NCBI RefSeq assembly: GCF_032598905.1
Contig: NZ_CP122458.1
Span: forward strand, 2,418,001 to 2,482,000
Source: Streptomyces sp. 11x1
GTDB taxonomy: Bacteria > Actinomycetota > Actinomycetes > Streptomycetales > Streptomycetaceae
Length of the DNA stretch: 64,000 bases
Reading direction: 5' to 3'
Below the pieces are notes generated by a model. That model saw only the letters and a program-made list of their open reading frames with translations. It did no database searches and was not told the origin of the DNA. Made by a program: the position numbers and the translations under genes. Position 1 is the stretch's first letter. The number at the start of each line of letters is the position of its first letter. Of this stretch, positions 9,133-18,395 are shown one piece after another.

Positions 9133-11052
9133 TCAGTCGCGCGCCGGTTCCGCCTCGGCGGGCGCGCCGTCGAGGCGGCCGTCGAGCTTGGAGACCAGCC
9201 CGGTGACCTGGCGGGCGATGTCGGGCGCGGTGAGCCCGATCTCGGCCATGACCTCGGCGCGGGAGGCGTGGTCGAGGAAGCGCGGCGGGATGCCGAAGTC
9301 GCGCAGCGGGATGTCCACGCCGGCGTCGCGCAGTGCCTGGGCGACGGCCGAACCGACGCCGCCGACGCGGGAGTTGTCCTCGACGGTGACGACCACACGG
9401 TGCTTGTCGGCGAGCGGCGCCATGTGCTCGTCGACGGGCTTGACCCAGCGGGGGTCGACGACCGTCGTGGTGATGCCCTGCTTGTCGAGCAGGTCGGCGA
9501 TCTCCAGGCACATCGGCGCGAGGGCGCCGACGGAGACGAGGAGCACGTCCGGGGTGTCGGTGCCGGGCTCGCGCAGCACGTCCATGCCGCCGACCCGGCG
9601 CAGCGCGGGTACGGCGGGGCCGACGGCGCCCTTGGAGAAACGCACCACGGTCGGCGCGTCGGTGACCTCGACGGCCTCGCGCAGCTGGGCGCGGACCTGG
9701 TCGGCGTCGCGCGGCGCGGCCAGCCTGAGCCCCGGGACGACCTGGAGGATCGACATGTCCCACATGCCGTTGTGCGAGGCGCCGTCGGTGCCGGTGACAC
9801 CCGCCCGGTCCAGGACGAACGTCACACCGCACTTGTGGAGGGCGACGTCCATCAGGACCTGGTCGAAGGCGCGGTTGAGGAAGGTTGCGTACACCGCGAA
9901 GACGGGGTGCAGTCCGCCCGTGGCGAGGCCCGCCGCCGAGACGGCGCCGTGCTGCTCGGCGATGCCGACGTCGTACACCCGTTCGGGGAAGGCCTTGGCG
10001 AACTTGTCGAGTCCGACCGGCTGGAGCATGGCCGCCGTGATGGCGACGATGTCCTCGCGCTCCTTGCCGAGCTTCACCATCTCCTCGCCGAAGACCGAGG
10101 TCCAGTCGGCGCCGGAGGAGGTGATGGGCAGACCGGTGTCCGGGTGGATCTTGCCGACGGCGTGGAAGCGGTCGGCCTCGTCCTGGAGGGCGGGCTGGTA
10201 GCCGCGGCCCTTCTCGGTGAGGCAGTGCACGATGACCGGCCCGCCGAAGCGCTTGGCGCGGGAGAGCGCGGACTCCAGGGCCTCGATGTCGTGCCCGTCG
10301 ATCGGACCGACGTACTTCAGGCCGAGGTCCTCGAACATGCCCTGGGGGGCGATGAAGTCCTTCAGGCCCTTCTTGGCGCCGTGCAGCGTCTCGTAGAGCG
10401 GCCGGCCGACGACCGGGGTGCGCTCCAGCAGGTCCTTGCCGCGGGCGAGGAAACGCTCGTAGCCGTCCGTCGTCCGCAGCGTGGCCAGGTGGTTGGCGAG
10501 GCCGCCGATGGTAGGCGCGTACGAGCGCTCGTTGTCGTTGACGACGATGACCAGGGGGCGGTCCTTGGCGTCGGCGATGTTGTTGAGCGCCTCCCAGGCC
10601 ATACCGCCGGTCAGCGCGCCGTCACCGATGACCGCGACCACGTGGTCGTCGCGTTCGAGCACCTGGTTGGCCTTCGCGAGGCCGTCGGCCCAGCCCAGCA
10701 CCGTGGAGGCGTGGCTGTTCTCGATGACGTCGTGCTCGGACTCGGCCTGCGAGGGGTAGCCGGACAGGCCGCCCTTCATCTTCAGCTTGGAGAAGTCCTG
10801 GCGGCCGGTCAGCAGCTTGTGGACGTAGGACTGGTGACCCGTGTCCCACAGCACCTTGTCCTTGGGCGAGTCGAAGACCCGGTGCAGGGCGATGGTGAGC
10901 TCGACCACGCCGAGGTTGGGGCCGAGGTGACCGCCGGTCTTCGACACCGCCTCGACGAGGAAGGTCCGGATCTCCTCCGCCAGCTGGTCCAACTCCTCCA
11001 GGCTGAGCCGGTCCAGATCGCGCGGTCCCCTGATGCGGGTCAGCAGCGGCAC
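9133..11052 (-). CDS. dxs: 1-deoxy-D-xylulose-5-phosphate synthase
   Basis: Condenses pyruvate and glyceraldehyde 3-phosphate with thiamine diphosphate to DXP, the first step of the MEP isoprenoid pathway. The 639-residue length is standard. The thiamine-binding [16 protein letters not shown] motif, the pyrimidine-domain segment [14 protein letters not shown], and the C-terminal [13 protein letters not shown] are all present. Streptomycetes often carry two dxs genes; this one matches the copy beside the xylose transporter locus (SCO6013 in S. coelicolor, from memory). It is followed by a clear hairpin and is separated from xylH by more than 300 bases with their own hairpin, so it is likely transcribed alone. 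Confidence 0.95.
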   Translation of the reverse strand: MPLLTRIRGPRDLDRLSLEELDQLAEEIRTFLVEAVSKTGGHLGPNLGVVELTIALHRVFDSPKDKVLWDTGHQSYVHKLLTGRQDFSKLKMKGGLSGYPSQAESEHDVIENSHASTVLGWADGLAKANQVLERDDHVVAVIGDGALTGGMAWEALNNIADAKDRPLVIVVNDNERSYAPTIGGLANHLATLRTTDGYERFLARGKDLLERTPVVGRPLYETLHGAKKGLKDFIAPQGMFEDLGLKYVGPIDGHDIEALESALSRAKRFGGPVIVHCLTEKGRGYQPALQDEADRFHAVGKIHPDTGLPITSSGADWTSVFGEEMVKLGKEREDIVAITAAMLQPVGLDKFAKAFPERVYDVGIAEQHGAVSAAGLATGGLHPVFAVYATFLNRAFDQVLMDVALHKCGVTFVLDRAGVTGTDGASHNGMWDMSILQVVPGLRLAAPRDADQVRAQLREAVEVTDAPTVVRFSKGAVGPAVPALRRVGGMDVLREPGTDTPDVLLVSVGALAPMCLEIADLLDKQGITTTVVDPRWVKPVDEHMAPLADKHRVVVTVEDNSRVGGVGSAVAQALRDAGVDIPLRDFGIPPRFLDHASRAEVMAEIGLTAPDIARQVTGLVSKLDGRLDGAPAEAEPARD

Positions 11053-11217
11053 CCGTGCCTCCTTGCGATAGTGCTGTTCGAGCGTTACCGGGCTCGTCGA
11101 AGTCTAATCTTCCGCGCACCGGGCCGACCGCCGGGCGGTCGGGTCCCGTGTCACACGAACGGCCGTAGACCATCCTGCGCAGACGTACCCGTACGAAACG
11201 TCCGACAACAAGCGGAA

Positions 11218-11246
11218 GTGCCCGGCGCCTTGAAGGCACCGGGCAC
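11218..11246 (-). terminator. Hairpin downstream of xylH
   Basis: GTGCCCGGCGCCTT pairs with AAGGCACCGGGCAC around a single central base, with one mismatch. It lies in the 320-base gap between the xylH stop and the dxs start and probably ends the xyl transcript. Confidence 0.6.
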
Positions 11247-11250
11247 ATTC

Positions 11251-11335
11251 GCGCCCCGAAGGGGCGCGGGGCTGTTTCGATATGCGGCTCCGCCGCGTGG
11301 GCGCGACCAGCCACGAACGACCCGCGGCCGGCAAC
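11251..11335. repeat. Dispersed intergenic repeat, long form
   Basis: Begins GGGGCGCGGGGCTG, contains TATGCGGCTCCGCCGCGTG and GCGCGACCAGCC, and ends CCCGCGG. It is nearly the same as the reverse copy at 1844-1926. Its position directly after the xylH terminator hairpin fits an intergenic mobile or structural repeat. Confidence 0.6.
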
Positions 11336-11371
11336 GGACAGGCCCCCCAACGGCGCCCCTCCGCAAAACGG

Positions 11372-12700
11372 CTACGCGCGCCCCGCCGCTTTCTGGCTCC
11401 TGCGGCTGACGGAGTCGATGACCACCGCACCCAGCAGCACCGCGCCCGTGATCATGTACTGGATCGAGGTGTTCATGTTCAGCAGGTCGAGACCGGTCTG
11501 GATCGACTGGATCACCAGCATGCCCAGCAGCGCCGACCACACCGACCCGCGCCCGCCGAAGAGGCTGGTGCCGCCGATGACGGCCGCAGCGATCGCGAGC
11601 ATCAGCGTGTTGCCGCCACCGGCGGACAGCGTCGCGCTCGCGGTCTGGCCGGCGAAGAACATACCGCCGATCGCCGCGAAGCCACCGGAGATGGCGAACA
11701 CGGTGATCCGGATCATCGGCACATTGATACCGGCCCGGCGGGCCGCCTCGATGCCACCGCCGACCGCGAACACCTGACGGCCGTACGTCGTACGCCGCAG
11801 GACGAAGTCCACGATCACCAGCGCCGCGAGGAAGATCACCAGCGCGTTGGAGACACCGGACGCGTTGTTGAGCACGGCGGCGCCGGCGAAGGAGACCAGC
11901 GCGAGCGCGCCGACGCGCAGCAGGATCTCGCTGGTCGGCCGGAACGGCACACCCGCGGCCCGACGACGGCGCTGCTCGTTGACGTTGCCGACGAGGGAGA
12001 GCGCCACGGCGAGGCCCGCCAGGATGTACGCGCCGATGATGGCCTGGTCCATGAAGAAGGAGCTCTGGCCGAGCAGACGGACCGGGCCCTCGTCGGAGGG
12101 GATGTTGATGGTGCCGCTCTCACCCAGCAGCCACAGCATCAGACCGTTCCAGCCGAGGAAGCCGGCCAGGGTGACGACGAACGCGGGTACGCCGATCTTG
12201 GCGAAGAACCAGCCGTGCAGCGCGCCGATGGCGAGACCGGTGATGACCGCGAGGACCAGTGCCAACCAGGAGTTCATGCCCTCGTTCACCGCGAACACGG
12301 CGAACAGGGTCGAGGCCAGGCCGCTGACCGAACCCACGGACAGGTCGATCTCGCCGAGCAGCAGCACGAACACCAGGCCGATGGCGAGCATGCCGGTGGC
12401 CGAGAGGAAGTAGCTGATGTTCGAGAGGTTGTCGGCACTGAGGAAACGATCGTTCTGAAGCTGGAAGATCGTCCAGATGACGATCAGACCGATGACCACC
12501 GGCAGCGAGCCCAGCTCGCCGCCCTTCACCTTGCGCTTGAACTCGGTGACATAGCCCTTGAGGCCCTCTTCGCGGACCAGCAGACGCGGGTCGACGACGG
12601 TGACCGGCGCCGCCGTGGGGTCGTCGGCGGGGGCGACCGTGGTCTGGCCCTCGCCGACGGTCGCGGAATCGCTCTTCACGGTCTTGGACGTGTCACTCAC
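11372..12700 (-). CDS. xylH: Sugar (xylose-type) ABC transporter permease
   Basis: A 442-residue inner-membrane permease of the ribose/xylose family with about ten or more hydrophobic segments. It contains the conserved GLASTLFAV and GGTSLFGGRGSVWSALLG stretches of BPD_transp_2 proteins. A charged N-terminal extension of about 75 residues precedes the first membrane segment. Its start overlaps the ATPase stop by four bases, so the two are translationally coupled. The gene order matches xylFGH (SCO6009-6011) beside rok7B7 in S. coelicolor, from memory. The substrate is inferred from that synteny; other pentoses are possible. Confidence 0.88.
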   Translation of the reverse strand: MSDTSKTVKSDSATVGEGQTTVAPADDPTAAPVTVVDPRLLVREEGLKGYVTEFKRKVKGGELGSLPVVIGLIVIWTIFQLQNDRFLSADNLSNISYFLSATGMLAIGLVFVLLLGEIDLSVGSVSGLASTLFAVFAVNEGMNSWLALVLAVITGLAIGALHGWFFAKIGVPAFVVTLAGFLGWNGLMLWLLGESGTINIPSDEGPVRLLGQSSFFMDQAIIGAYILAGLAVALSLVGNVNEQRRRRAAGVPFRPTSEILLRVGALALVSFAGAAVLNNASGVSNALVIFLAALVIVDFVLRRTTYGRQVFAVGGGIEAARRAGINVPMIRITVFAISGGFAAIGGMFFAGQTASATLSAGGGNTLMLAIAAAVIGGTSLFGGRGSVWSALLGMLVIQSIQTGLDLLNMNTSIQYMITGAVLLGAVVIDSVSRRSQKAAGRA

Positions 12701-13488
12701 TTTGCCGCCTCCGTGGTGCGCCGCTCCGCGCGACGGGTCACGGCGTTGTCCGTGGCACCGGTGATCGCGGCGATGATCTCTTCGTGGCTGGTGTCCTTCA
12801 CGGAGAAGGAGCCGTTGTTCTTGCCCAGGCGCAGAACCGCGACGGTGTCCGCGACCGCCTTGACATCGGCCATGTTGTGGCTGATGAGGATGACGGCGAG
12901 GTCGCGCTCACGCAGCCGTTCGACCAGGTCGAGGACCTGCGCGGTCTGCTCGACGCCGAGGGCGGCGGTGGGCTCGTCCAGGATGACGAGCTTGGGGTCA
13001 CCGATGAGGGCGCGGGCGATGGCGACGACCTGGCGCTGACCGCCGGAGAGGCTCGCGATCGGGATCCGTACGCTCGGGATCCGGATGGAGAGCGTGGACA
13101 GCAGCTCCCGGGAGTTCTTCTCCATCGTCACCTCGTCGATGACGCCCCGGTGCAGCAGCTCGCGGCCGAGGTAGAGGTTGCCGACGACGTCGAGGTTGTC
13201 GCAGAGCGCGAGGTCCTGGTAGACCGTCGCGACACCGAGGCCCTGGGCGTCGTGCGGCTTGTTGATCCTGACCGGGTCACCCTGCCACTCGATGACGCCC
13301 TCATCGATGGGGTGGACACCCGCGATGGTCTTGACCAGGGTGGACTTTCCTGCGCCGTTGTCGCCCACCAGGGCGACCACTTCACCGGCGTGGACCTCCA
13401 GCTCGACGTCGGTGAGTGCCTGCACCGCACCGAATCGCTTGGAGACTCCGCGCAACGCCAGCACGGGCGTAGCGGACACGTGAACCAT
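12697..13488 (-). CDS. xylG: Sugar ABC transporter ATP-binding protein, single-domain form
   Basis: A 263-residue ABC ATPase. The Walker A is GDNGAGKST, the signature LSGGQRQVV, and the Walker B LVILDEPTAAL. XylG/RbsA-type ATPases usually carry two ABC cassettes in about 500 residues, so this protein has only one and presumably works as a homodimer, as in FrcA-type systems. It overlaps xylH by four bases. About 250 bases holding two strong hairpins separate it from the binding-protein gene upstream. Confidence 0.9.
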   Translation of the reverse strand: MVHVSATPVLALRGVSKRFGAVQALTDVELEVHAGEVVALVGDNGAGKSTLVKTIAGVHPIDEGVIEWQGDPVRINKPHDAQGLGVATVYQDLALCDNLDVVGNLYLGRELLHRGVIDEVTMEKNSRELLSTLSIRIPSVRIPIASLSGGQRQVVAIARALIGDPKLVILDEPTAALGVEQTAQVLDLVERLRERDLAVILISHNMADVKAVADTVAVLRLGKNNGSFSVKDTSHEEIIAAITGATDNAVTRRAERRTTEAAK

Positions 13489-13633
13489 CTCCTTCGCCGC
13501 CTGACCGGCGGGGATGCCGCGCTTGGGACCAGCGCGGAGGAATGTGCCCGGCCCCGGGATGGGGACCGACGCACAAGGCTTACAAGGTGAACATGTGAAG
13601 TCCGCTGCTCTGTCGGCAGCGGTTCCGTCCGAC

Positions 13634-13722
13634 GCCCGCCCCGGAAGCGGGGTCTGAAGTCGGGGCGGGCGCCGGACAGGTTCTACGGGACCGCGGGGGT
13701 CGTCCCAGGGACGACCCCGCGC
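13634..13722 (-). promoter_or_regulatory. Two hairpins in the xylF-xylG gap
   Basis: CGCCCGCCCCG (13634-13644) pairs with 13661-13671. A second hairpin pairs GGGGGTCGTCCC (about 13694-13706) with GGGACGACCCC (about 13708-13719). Such structures between a binding-protein gene and its ATPase gene commonly cut or shield the transcript, so that much more binding protein is made than membrane parts. That role is inferred. Confidence 0.6.
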
Positions 13723-13740
13723 GGCCGAGGGCCCGAGCGA

Positions 13741-14844
13741 CTACTCGAGGCCGGCCTCCTTGCAGGCCTTCGCGAACTCGGGGGTGCAGATGTCGGCGAC
13801 CGTGTAGAGGCCGTCCTTGACCACCGTGTCCTTGATGTTGTCCTTGGTCACGGAGACCGGGACCAGCAGCTTCGCCTGGACCTTGTCACCGGAACCGCTG
13901 GTCACCTCGGTGTCGGCCAGGGACTTGATGTCCTTGCCCTCCAGCAGGTTGACCGCGAGCTCGGCGGCCGTGTCGGCCTCCGGCTTGTAGGCCTTGTAGA
14001 CCGTGGAGGACTGCGTGCCGGCGACGATCCGCTGGATGGCCGCGAGCTCGGCGTCCTGGCCGGTCAGCGGGATGCCGCTGATCTTCGCACCCTTGAGGGT
14101 GTTGGCGATGCCACCGGCCATGCCGTCGTTGGCGGCGTAGACGCCGGCGATGTTCTTGGCGCCCAGCTGGGTGATGGCCGCGGACATCTTCTGGGCGGCG
14201 ACGGTGTCCTTCCAGAGGCCGGACTGCTCGTAGGCGATGTCGACCTTGCCGTCGAGGGCCTTGTGCGCGCCCTCCTTGAACTGACCGGCGTTCGGGTCGG
14301 CGTCGTCACCGTTGATCATGACGACCTTGGCCTTGGGGGTCGCCTTGTCGCCGAGGGCGGCGATGAGGGCCTCGCCCTGCAGCTCGCCGACCTTCACGTT
14401 GTCGAAGGAGACGTAGGCCGAGACCGGGCCCTGGGCCAGACGGTCGTAGGCGATGACCTTCACGCCCTTGTCCACCGCGGACTGGATGGAGGACTTGATG
14501 GCGGCGGAGTCCTGGGCGGAGACGACGATGACCTTGACGCCCTTGGTCACCATGGTGCTCATCTGCTGAGCCTGCTTGGTGGGGTCGGCGGCCGCGTTCG
14601 CGTACTCGACCGTGCAGTCGTCGCAGAGTTCCTTGACCTTGTCCTCGAAGTACGGACGGTCGAACTTCTCGTAGCGCGCGGTGACGTTGTCGGGCAGGAG
14701 CAGACCGATCGTCTTGCTGTCGCCGCCACCGGTGCTGCCGCTGTCCGAGTCGTTGTCGTCGCCGGCCTTGCCACAGGCGGCCACGGAGAGCGCCAGCGAA
14801 ACCGCGGTGGCACCGATCACGACTCTACGCATCGTTGCGTTCAT
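13741..14844 (-). CDS. xylF: Sugar (xylose-type) ABC transporter substrate-binding lipoprotein
   Basis: A 367-residue lipoprotein. The signal runs from MRRVVIGATAVSLAL to the lipobox SVAAC with the lipid-anchor cysteine at residue 24, followed by an Asp/Ser/Gly linker and a Peripla_BP_4 sugar-binding domain (IGLLLPDNVTARYEKFDRP, VVSAQDSAAI, VYAANDGMAGG). It captures a sugar outside the membrane for XylGH. The frame is open upstream to 14913, but ATG 14844 with an upstream GGGAGG gives a normal lipoprotein signal. It is the first gene of xylFGH and follows rok7B7 in the same direction after 125 bases. Confidence 0.9.
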   Translation of the reverse strand: MNATMRRVVIGATAVSLALSVAACGKAGDDNDSDSGSTGGGDSKTIGLLLPDNVTARYEKFDRPYFEDKVKELCDDCTVEYANAAADPTKQAQQMSTMVTKGVKVIVVSAQDSAAIKSSIQSAVDKGVKVIAYDRLAQGPVSAYVSFDNVKVGELQGEALIAALGDKATPKAKVVMINGDDADPNAGQFKEGAHKALDGKVDIAYEQSGLWKDTVAAQKMSAAITQLGAKNIAGVYAANDGMAGGIANTLKGAKISGIPLTGQDAELAAIQRIVAGTQSSTVYKAYKPEADTAAELAVNLLEGKDIKSLADTEVTSGSGDKVQAKLLVPVSVTKDNIKDTVVKDGLYTVADICTPEFAKACKEAGLE

Positions 14845-14969
14845 TTTGGGTTGTGCCTCCCTGACACGGGCCGCAACGCTGCGGCCGAGGTGGCTGGAAG
14901 TCAACTCGGCCACACGTGCGACGTCAAGAAGTAAATCCTTAACGGGTTGGCAACGGCGTGTTTCGTTCT

Positions 14970-16169
14970 CTAAGTGAAGACAGGGGTTGCCGCGGAGAGG
15001 GTCCCGTCCAAAAGGGTCGAATCACCCATCTCACTGAGGGCCAGCGCCAGGGCCCCGAGGACCTCGGCACGGCCACCAAGTGCCCCTGGCAGCACTGAGA
15101 GTTGACGTGCGGCACTCGGGATCGCGTACCGGCCGACCGACTCCCTTATGGGTCCGAGAACCAGCTCTCCGGCCTCGGCGAGATCGCCACCGAGGACCAC
15201 GCGGCTCGGGTTCAACAGATTGCAGAGATTGGCGACTCCACTTCCGATGTGTCGGCCGACGTCGGCGATCACCCGACGGCAGCCCGGATCCCCGTCCCTC
15301 GCCAGCCGTACGACCCCTTCCATGGTCAGATCGGTGCCGTGGCTGGACTGGAGGAGCGGCAGCACATAGCGCGCGGCAGCGAAGGTCTCCAGGCAGCCGC
15401 GGTTGCCACAGCGGCAGACCGGGCCGGATTCATCAAGAGTAATATGCCCGATTTCGCCCGCTGTGCCACCCGGGCCCCTGTAGATCTTGCCATCGATCAC
15501 CAGACCGGCACCAACGCCGCTGGAGACCTTGATGTAGGCCAGGTCCCGCACACCCCGGCCGCTGCCCCAGACCAGCTCACCGAGGGCACCGAGGTTGGCG
15601 TCGTTGTCCACGTGCACGGCGACACCCAGGCGGTCCTGCATCTCGGCGGCGGGCTTGGTGCCGGTCCAGCCCGGCAGGATCGCGGTGGAGCCGAGCGTCC
15701 CGGACTCCACGTCGATCGGGCCGGGCACCCCCAGCCCCACGCCCGCGACCTTCGTACGATCCACCCCGGTGGCCTCGATCAGCCGGGTGACCAGCTGCTC
15801 CGCACGGTCGAACCCCTGCGCCGAGGAGGCGTCCACGTCCAGCGGCTCGGCCTCCTCGGCGAGGACCTGATGGGCGAGATTTCCGATCGCGACGCGCAAA
15901 TGCGTGTGCCCGAAGTCCACGCCGATCACGATGCCCGCGTCCCCGCTCAGCGAGACTGCGCGCGCCCGGCGGCCACCCGCCGACGTGGGCGTGACCTCGA
16001 CGGTTCCACCGTCCTTGAGTTCGCGCACGATGTTGGAGACCGTGGCCGCGGACAGGCCGGTGGTCCTCGCGATCTCCGCCTGCGTGAGCGACCCGGCGAG
16101 GCGCACCGCCCGAACGACGCGCTCGAGATTTGCTCGGTGCAGCGACGACTGCGACCCCGGAGTCTCCAT
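14970..16169 (-). CDS. rok7B7: ROK-family transcriptional regulator
   Basis: A 399-residue ROK regulator. Residues 13-60 hold the winged helix (LTQAEIARTTGLSAATVSNI), followed by the ROK kinase-like domain with GVDFGHTH, VHVDNDANLGALGE and the zinc-binding CRCGNRGCLE. In S. coelicolor the protein at this position, Rok7B7, sits between xylFGH and ngcEFG and affects carbon repression, xylose transport and antibiotic production (literature knowledge). The start is uncertain: ATG 16169 gives METPGSQSS with GGGAG eleven bases upstream; a GTG at 16181 is possible. The ligand is not readable; xylose has been suggested for relatives. Confidence 0.88.
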   Translation of the reverse strand: METPGSQSSLHRANLERVVRAVRLAGSLTQAEIARTTGLSAATVSNIVRELKDGGTVEVTPTSAGGRRARAVSLSGDAGIVIGVDFGHTHLRVAIGNLAHQVLAEEAEPLDVDASSAQGFDRAEQLVTRLIEATGVDRTKVAGVGLGVPGPIDVESGTLGSTAILPGWTGTKPAAEMQDRLGVAVHVDNDANLGALGELVWGSGRGVRDLAYIKVSSGVGAGLVIDGKIYRGPGGTAGEIGHITLDESGPVCRCGNRGCLETFAAARYVLPLLQSSHGTDLTMEGVVRLARDGDPGCRRVIADVGRHIGSGVANLCNLLNPSRVVLGGDLAEAGELVLGPIRESVGRYAIPSAARQLSVLPGALGGRAEVLGALALALSEMGDSTLLDGTLSAATPVFT

Positions 16170-16373
16170 CGACTCATCCACTCCCGTCCCGGACCGGGCG
16201 GCCCGCACGCCGCCCGGGTGACCCGGGTCACAGCCACGGAACCCAGGTCACTTACAAGTTGTGAACTCCAAGCTCCGCTGAACGGGTTACCGCAGTCAAG
16301 TCCTTGACGGAAACTGAGACCGCCGAATGACCACTAGATGTCACTCTGCGGCTACTTGGGGTCCTGGGATCGG

Positions 16374-17309
16374 CTACTTGAGGGTGGCCGAGGTGAGGCC
16401 GGCCTGGACCTGTCGCTGGAAGGAGAGATAGACGACGAGCATGGGGATCATGGCGATGGTGACCCCGGCGAAGAGGACGGGCAGGTCCGAGGCGTAGCCC
16501 TGCTGCTGCTGGAGCTGGATGAGGCCCTGGGTGAGGACGTACCGCTCGGGATCGTCGCCGCTCTGCGGCTGCATGAGGACCGTGGGCAGGATGAACTGGT
16601 TCCACTGCCCCAAGGTGTTGAAGATCCCGACGCTGATCAGTCCGGGCTTGGCCATCGGCAGCATGACCTGGAAGAACGTCCGGGTGTGCGAGGCTCCGTC
16701 GAGGATGGCGGCCTCGAAGACGGCGGTGGGCAGCGTCCGGAAGAACGCGTGCATGAAGAACACCGTGAACGGCAGCGAGTAGGCGACGTACACCAGGATC
16801 AGCCCCTGGTAGGTGTTCAGCATGTCCAGCCGTTTGACCATGAAGAACAACGGCACCAGGGCCAGGAACACGGGGAACATCGCGCCGGCGACGAAGAAGT
16901 AGTACAGCAGCCGGTTGCCCCGGAACGGGTAGCGGGCCAGGACGTACGCGGCCATCGAGCCGAACAGCATGGTCAGCGGCACGGAGAAGACCAGCACGAT
17001 GACCGTGTTGACGAAGTAGTCGCCGATGCCCTTGTCCCAGGCCCGGGAGAAGACGTCCAGGGACCAGTTCTGCGGCCAGCCGAAGGCCGAGCCGCCGATC
17101 TGGGCGTCGGTCTTGAAGGAGCTGAGCACCAGCCACAGCAGCGGCAGCACGATCAGTAGGGCCCACAGGGCGAGGAACCCGTGCGAGAAGACGTTGAGGA
17201 CGACGCCTTCCCCGCGCTCGTCGCCGGGACCACCGGACCCCCGCTTGGTCACGGTCGGGCCGGTGGGGACCGAGTCGCCGCGCGAGGCGGTCTTGAGGGG
17301 TGCACTCAT
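16374..17309 (-). CDS. ngcG: Aminosugar/chitooligosaccharide ABC transporter permease (MalG type)
   Basis: A 311-residue permease with six hydrophobic segments and the binding-protein-dependent transport EAA loop (EAAILDGASHTRTFFQVMLP). It pairs with NgcF to form the channel. Gene order next to rok7B7 matches the NgcEFG importer of S. coelicolor (SCO6005-6007), described for chitooligosaccharides, and the N-acetylglucosamine importer of S. olivaceoviridis. No ATPase gene is present; such Streptomyces CUT1 systems use the shared MsiK ATPase encoded elsewhere. Confidence 0.85.
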   Translation of the reverse strand: MSAPLKTASRGDSVPTGPTVTKRGSGGPGDERGEGVVLNVFSHGFLALWALLIVLPLLWLVLSSFKTDAQIGGSAFGWPQNWSLDVFSRAWDKGIGDYFVNTVIVLVFSVPLTMLFGSMAAYVLARYPFRGNRLLYYFFVAGAMFPVFLALVPLFFMVKRLDMLNTYQGLILVYVAYSLPFTVFFMHAFFRTLPTAVFEAAILDGASHTRTFFQVMLPMAKPGLISVGIFNTLGQWNQFILPTVLMQPQSGDDPERYVLTQGLIQLQQQQGYASDLPVLFAGVTIAMIPMLVVYLSFQRQVQAGLTSATLK

Positions 17310-17328
17310 CTTCTGTCGTCTCTCCCGC

Positions 17329-18258
17329 TCAGAACTCGACGCGCTCGCGACGGGTGGCCCGCAGCATGACCACCGACACGATCAGGGTGAGGAGCAACAT
17401 CACGACGCCCATCGCGCAGGCGTAGCCGCTCCTGCCGTACAGCAGGAAGTTCCGCATCATCACGGTCGCCATGACCTCGCTGTGATGGTCGGGGCCGCCT
17501 CCGTACTCCCCCGCCGTCATCGTCGAGACCAGGATGAACATGTCCATGGCCGCGATGCCGAGGTAGACCCAGGCGGTCTGCACGGAGTCCCACAGCAGCG
17601 GCAGGGTGATGCGGAAGAAGGTGTGGGCGCGGCCGGCGCCGTCGATCAGCGCGGCCTCGTAGATGTCCCTCGGGATGGCCTGCATGGCGGCGGAGAACAG
17701 CACCAGGTAGAAGCCGACGCCGTGCCAGACGACGACCAGGATGAGGGCCCAGAGCACCATGTTCGGCTCGTTCAGCCACTCGACGGGACTGCTCTCGTCG
17801 ACCAGTCCCAGTTTCATCAGCAGGCCGTTGAGCATGCCGCCGCTGTCGCTGCGGTACACGGCGCCGAAGAGCACCGCGAGGATCGCCAGCGACAGCACCT
17901 GTGGGAAGAAGTACACGATCTTGTAGAAGCCCGACCCGGCGACCCCGGACACCCCGCCGGCCCGGCCGCGTCCTCCCGCGTTCAGCATGAAGGCGAAGAA
18001 CAGCGCGAGCAGGATCGTGATGACCGGGATGAACACCAGGAACAGGATGTTGTGCCAGATCGCCTGGAGGAAGATGTCGTCCTCGAACAACGCGGTGTAG
18101 TTGTCCAGGCCGATGAAGGAGAAGGTCTGGGACTGGCCCTTCCAATCCGTCAGCGAATAGCCGAACGTCTGGATGTACGGCCAGATCACGAAGATCAGAT
18201 AAAGCGCCACGGGGACCAGGAGAAACCCCGCGACGAACCGGTTCTGTCCTTTACGCAT
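17329..18258 (-). CDS. ngcF: Aminosugar/chitooligosaccharide ABC transporter permease (MalF type)
   Basis: A 309-residue permease with six membrane segments and an EAA loop (YEAALIDGAGRAHTFFRITLP). It lies 19 bases upstream of ngcG and downstream of ngcE in one operon. Together they would import N-acetylglucosamine, chitobiose or longer chitin fragments, by synteny with SCO6006. Confidence 0.85.
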   Translation of the reverse strand: MRKGQNRFVAGFLLVPVALYLIFVIWPYIQTFGYSLTDWKGQSQTFSFIGLDNYTALFEDDIFLQAIWHNILFLVFIPVITILLALFFAFMLNAGGRGRAGGVSGVAGSGFYKIVYFFPQVLSLAILAVLFGAVYRSDSGGMLNGLLMKLGLVDESSPVEWLNEPNMVLWALILVVVWHGVGFYLVLFSAAMQAIPRDIYEAALIDGAGRAHTFFRITLPLLWDSVQTAWVYLGIAAMDMFILVSTMTAGEYGGGPDHHSEVMATVMMRNFLLYGRSGYACAMGVVMLLLTLIVSVVMLRATRRERVEF

Positions 18259-18304
18259 TGGCGTTTTCCTGCCTCGGGTTCGAGGGGACGAAAAGCGCGC
18301 CCCG

Positions 18305-18360
18305 TCCTTTCAGGGGCGCGGGGAACTGCGCGGTGAGCCACGACGAACCCGCAGCTCACC
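18305..18360. repeat. Dispersed intergenic repeat, short form
   Basis: CAGGGGCGCGGGGAACTGCG then a GAGCCACGACGAACCCGCAG block, closely similar to 5502-5564. It lies between ngcE and ngcF inside the operon, so it is transcribed and may fold in the mRNA. Confidence 0.6.
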
Positions 18361-18395
18361 ACAGTGCGCAGCTCCCTCGGCGCTCCGACGCCCCA

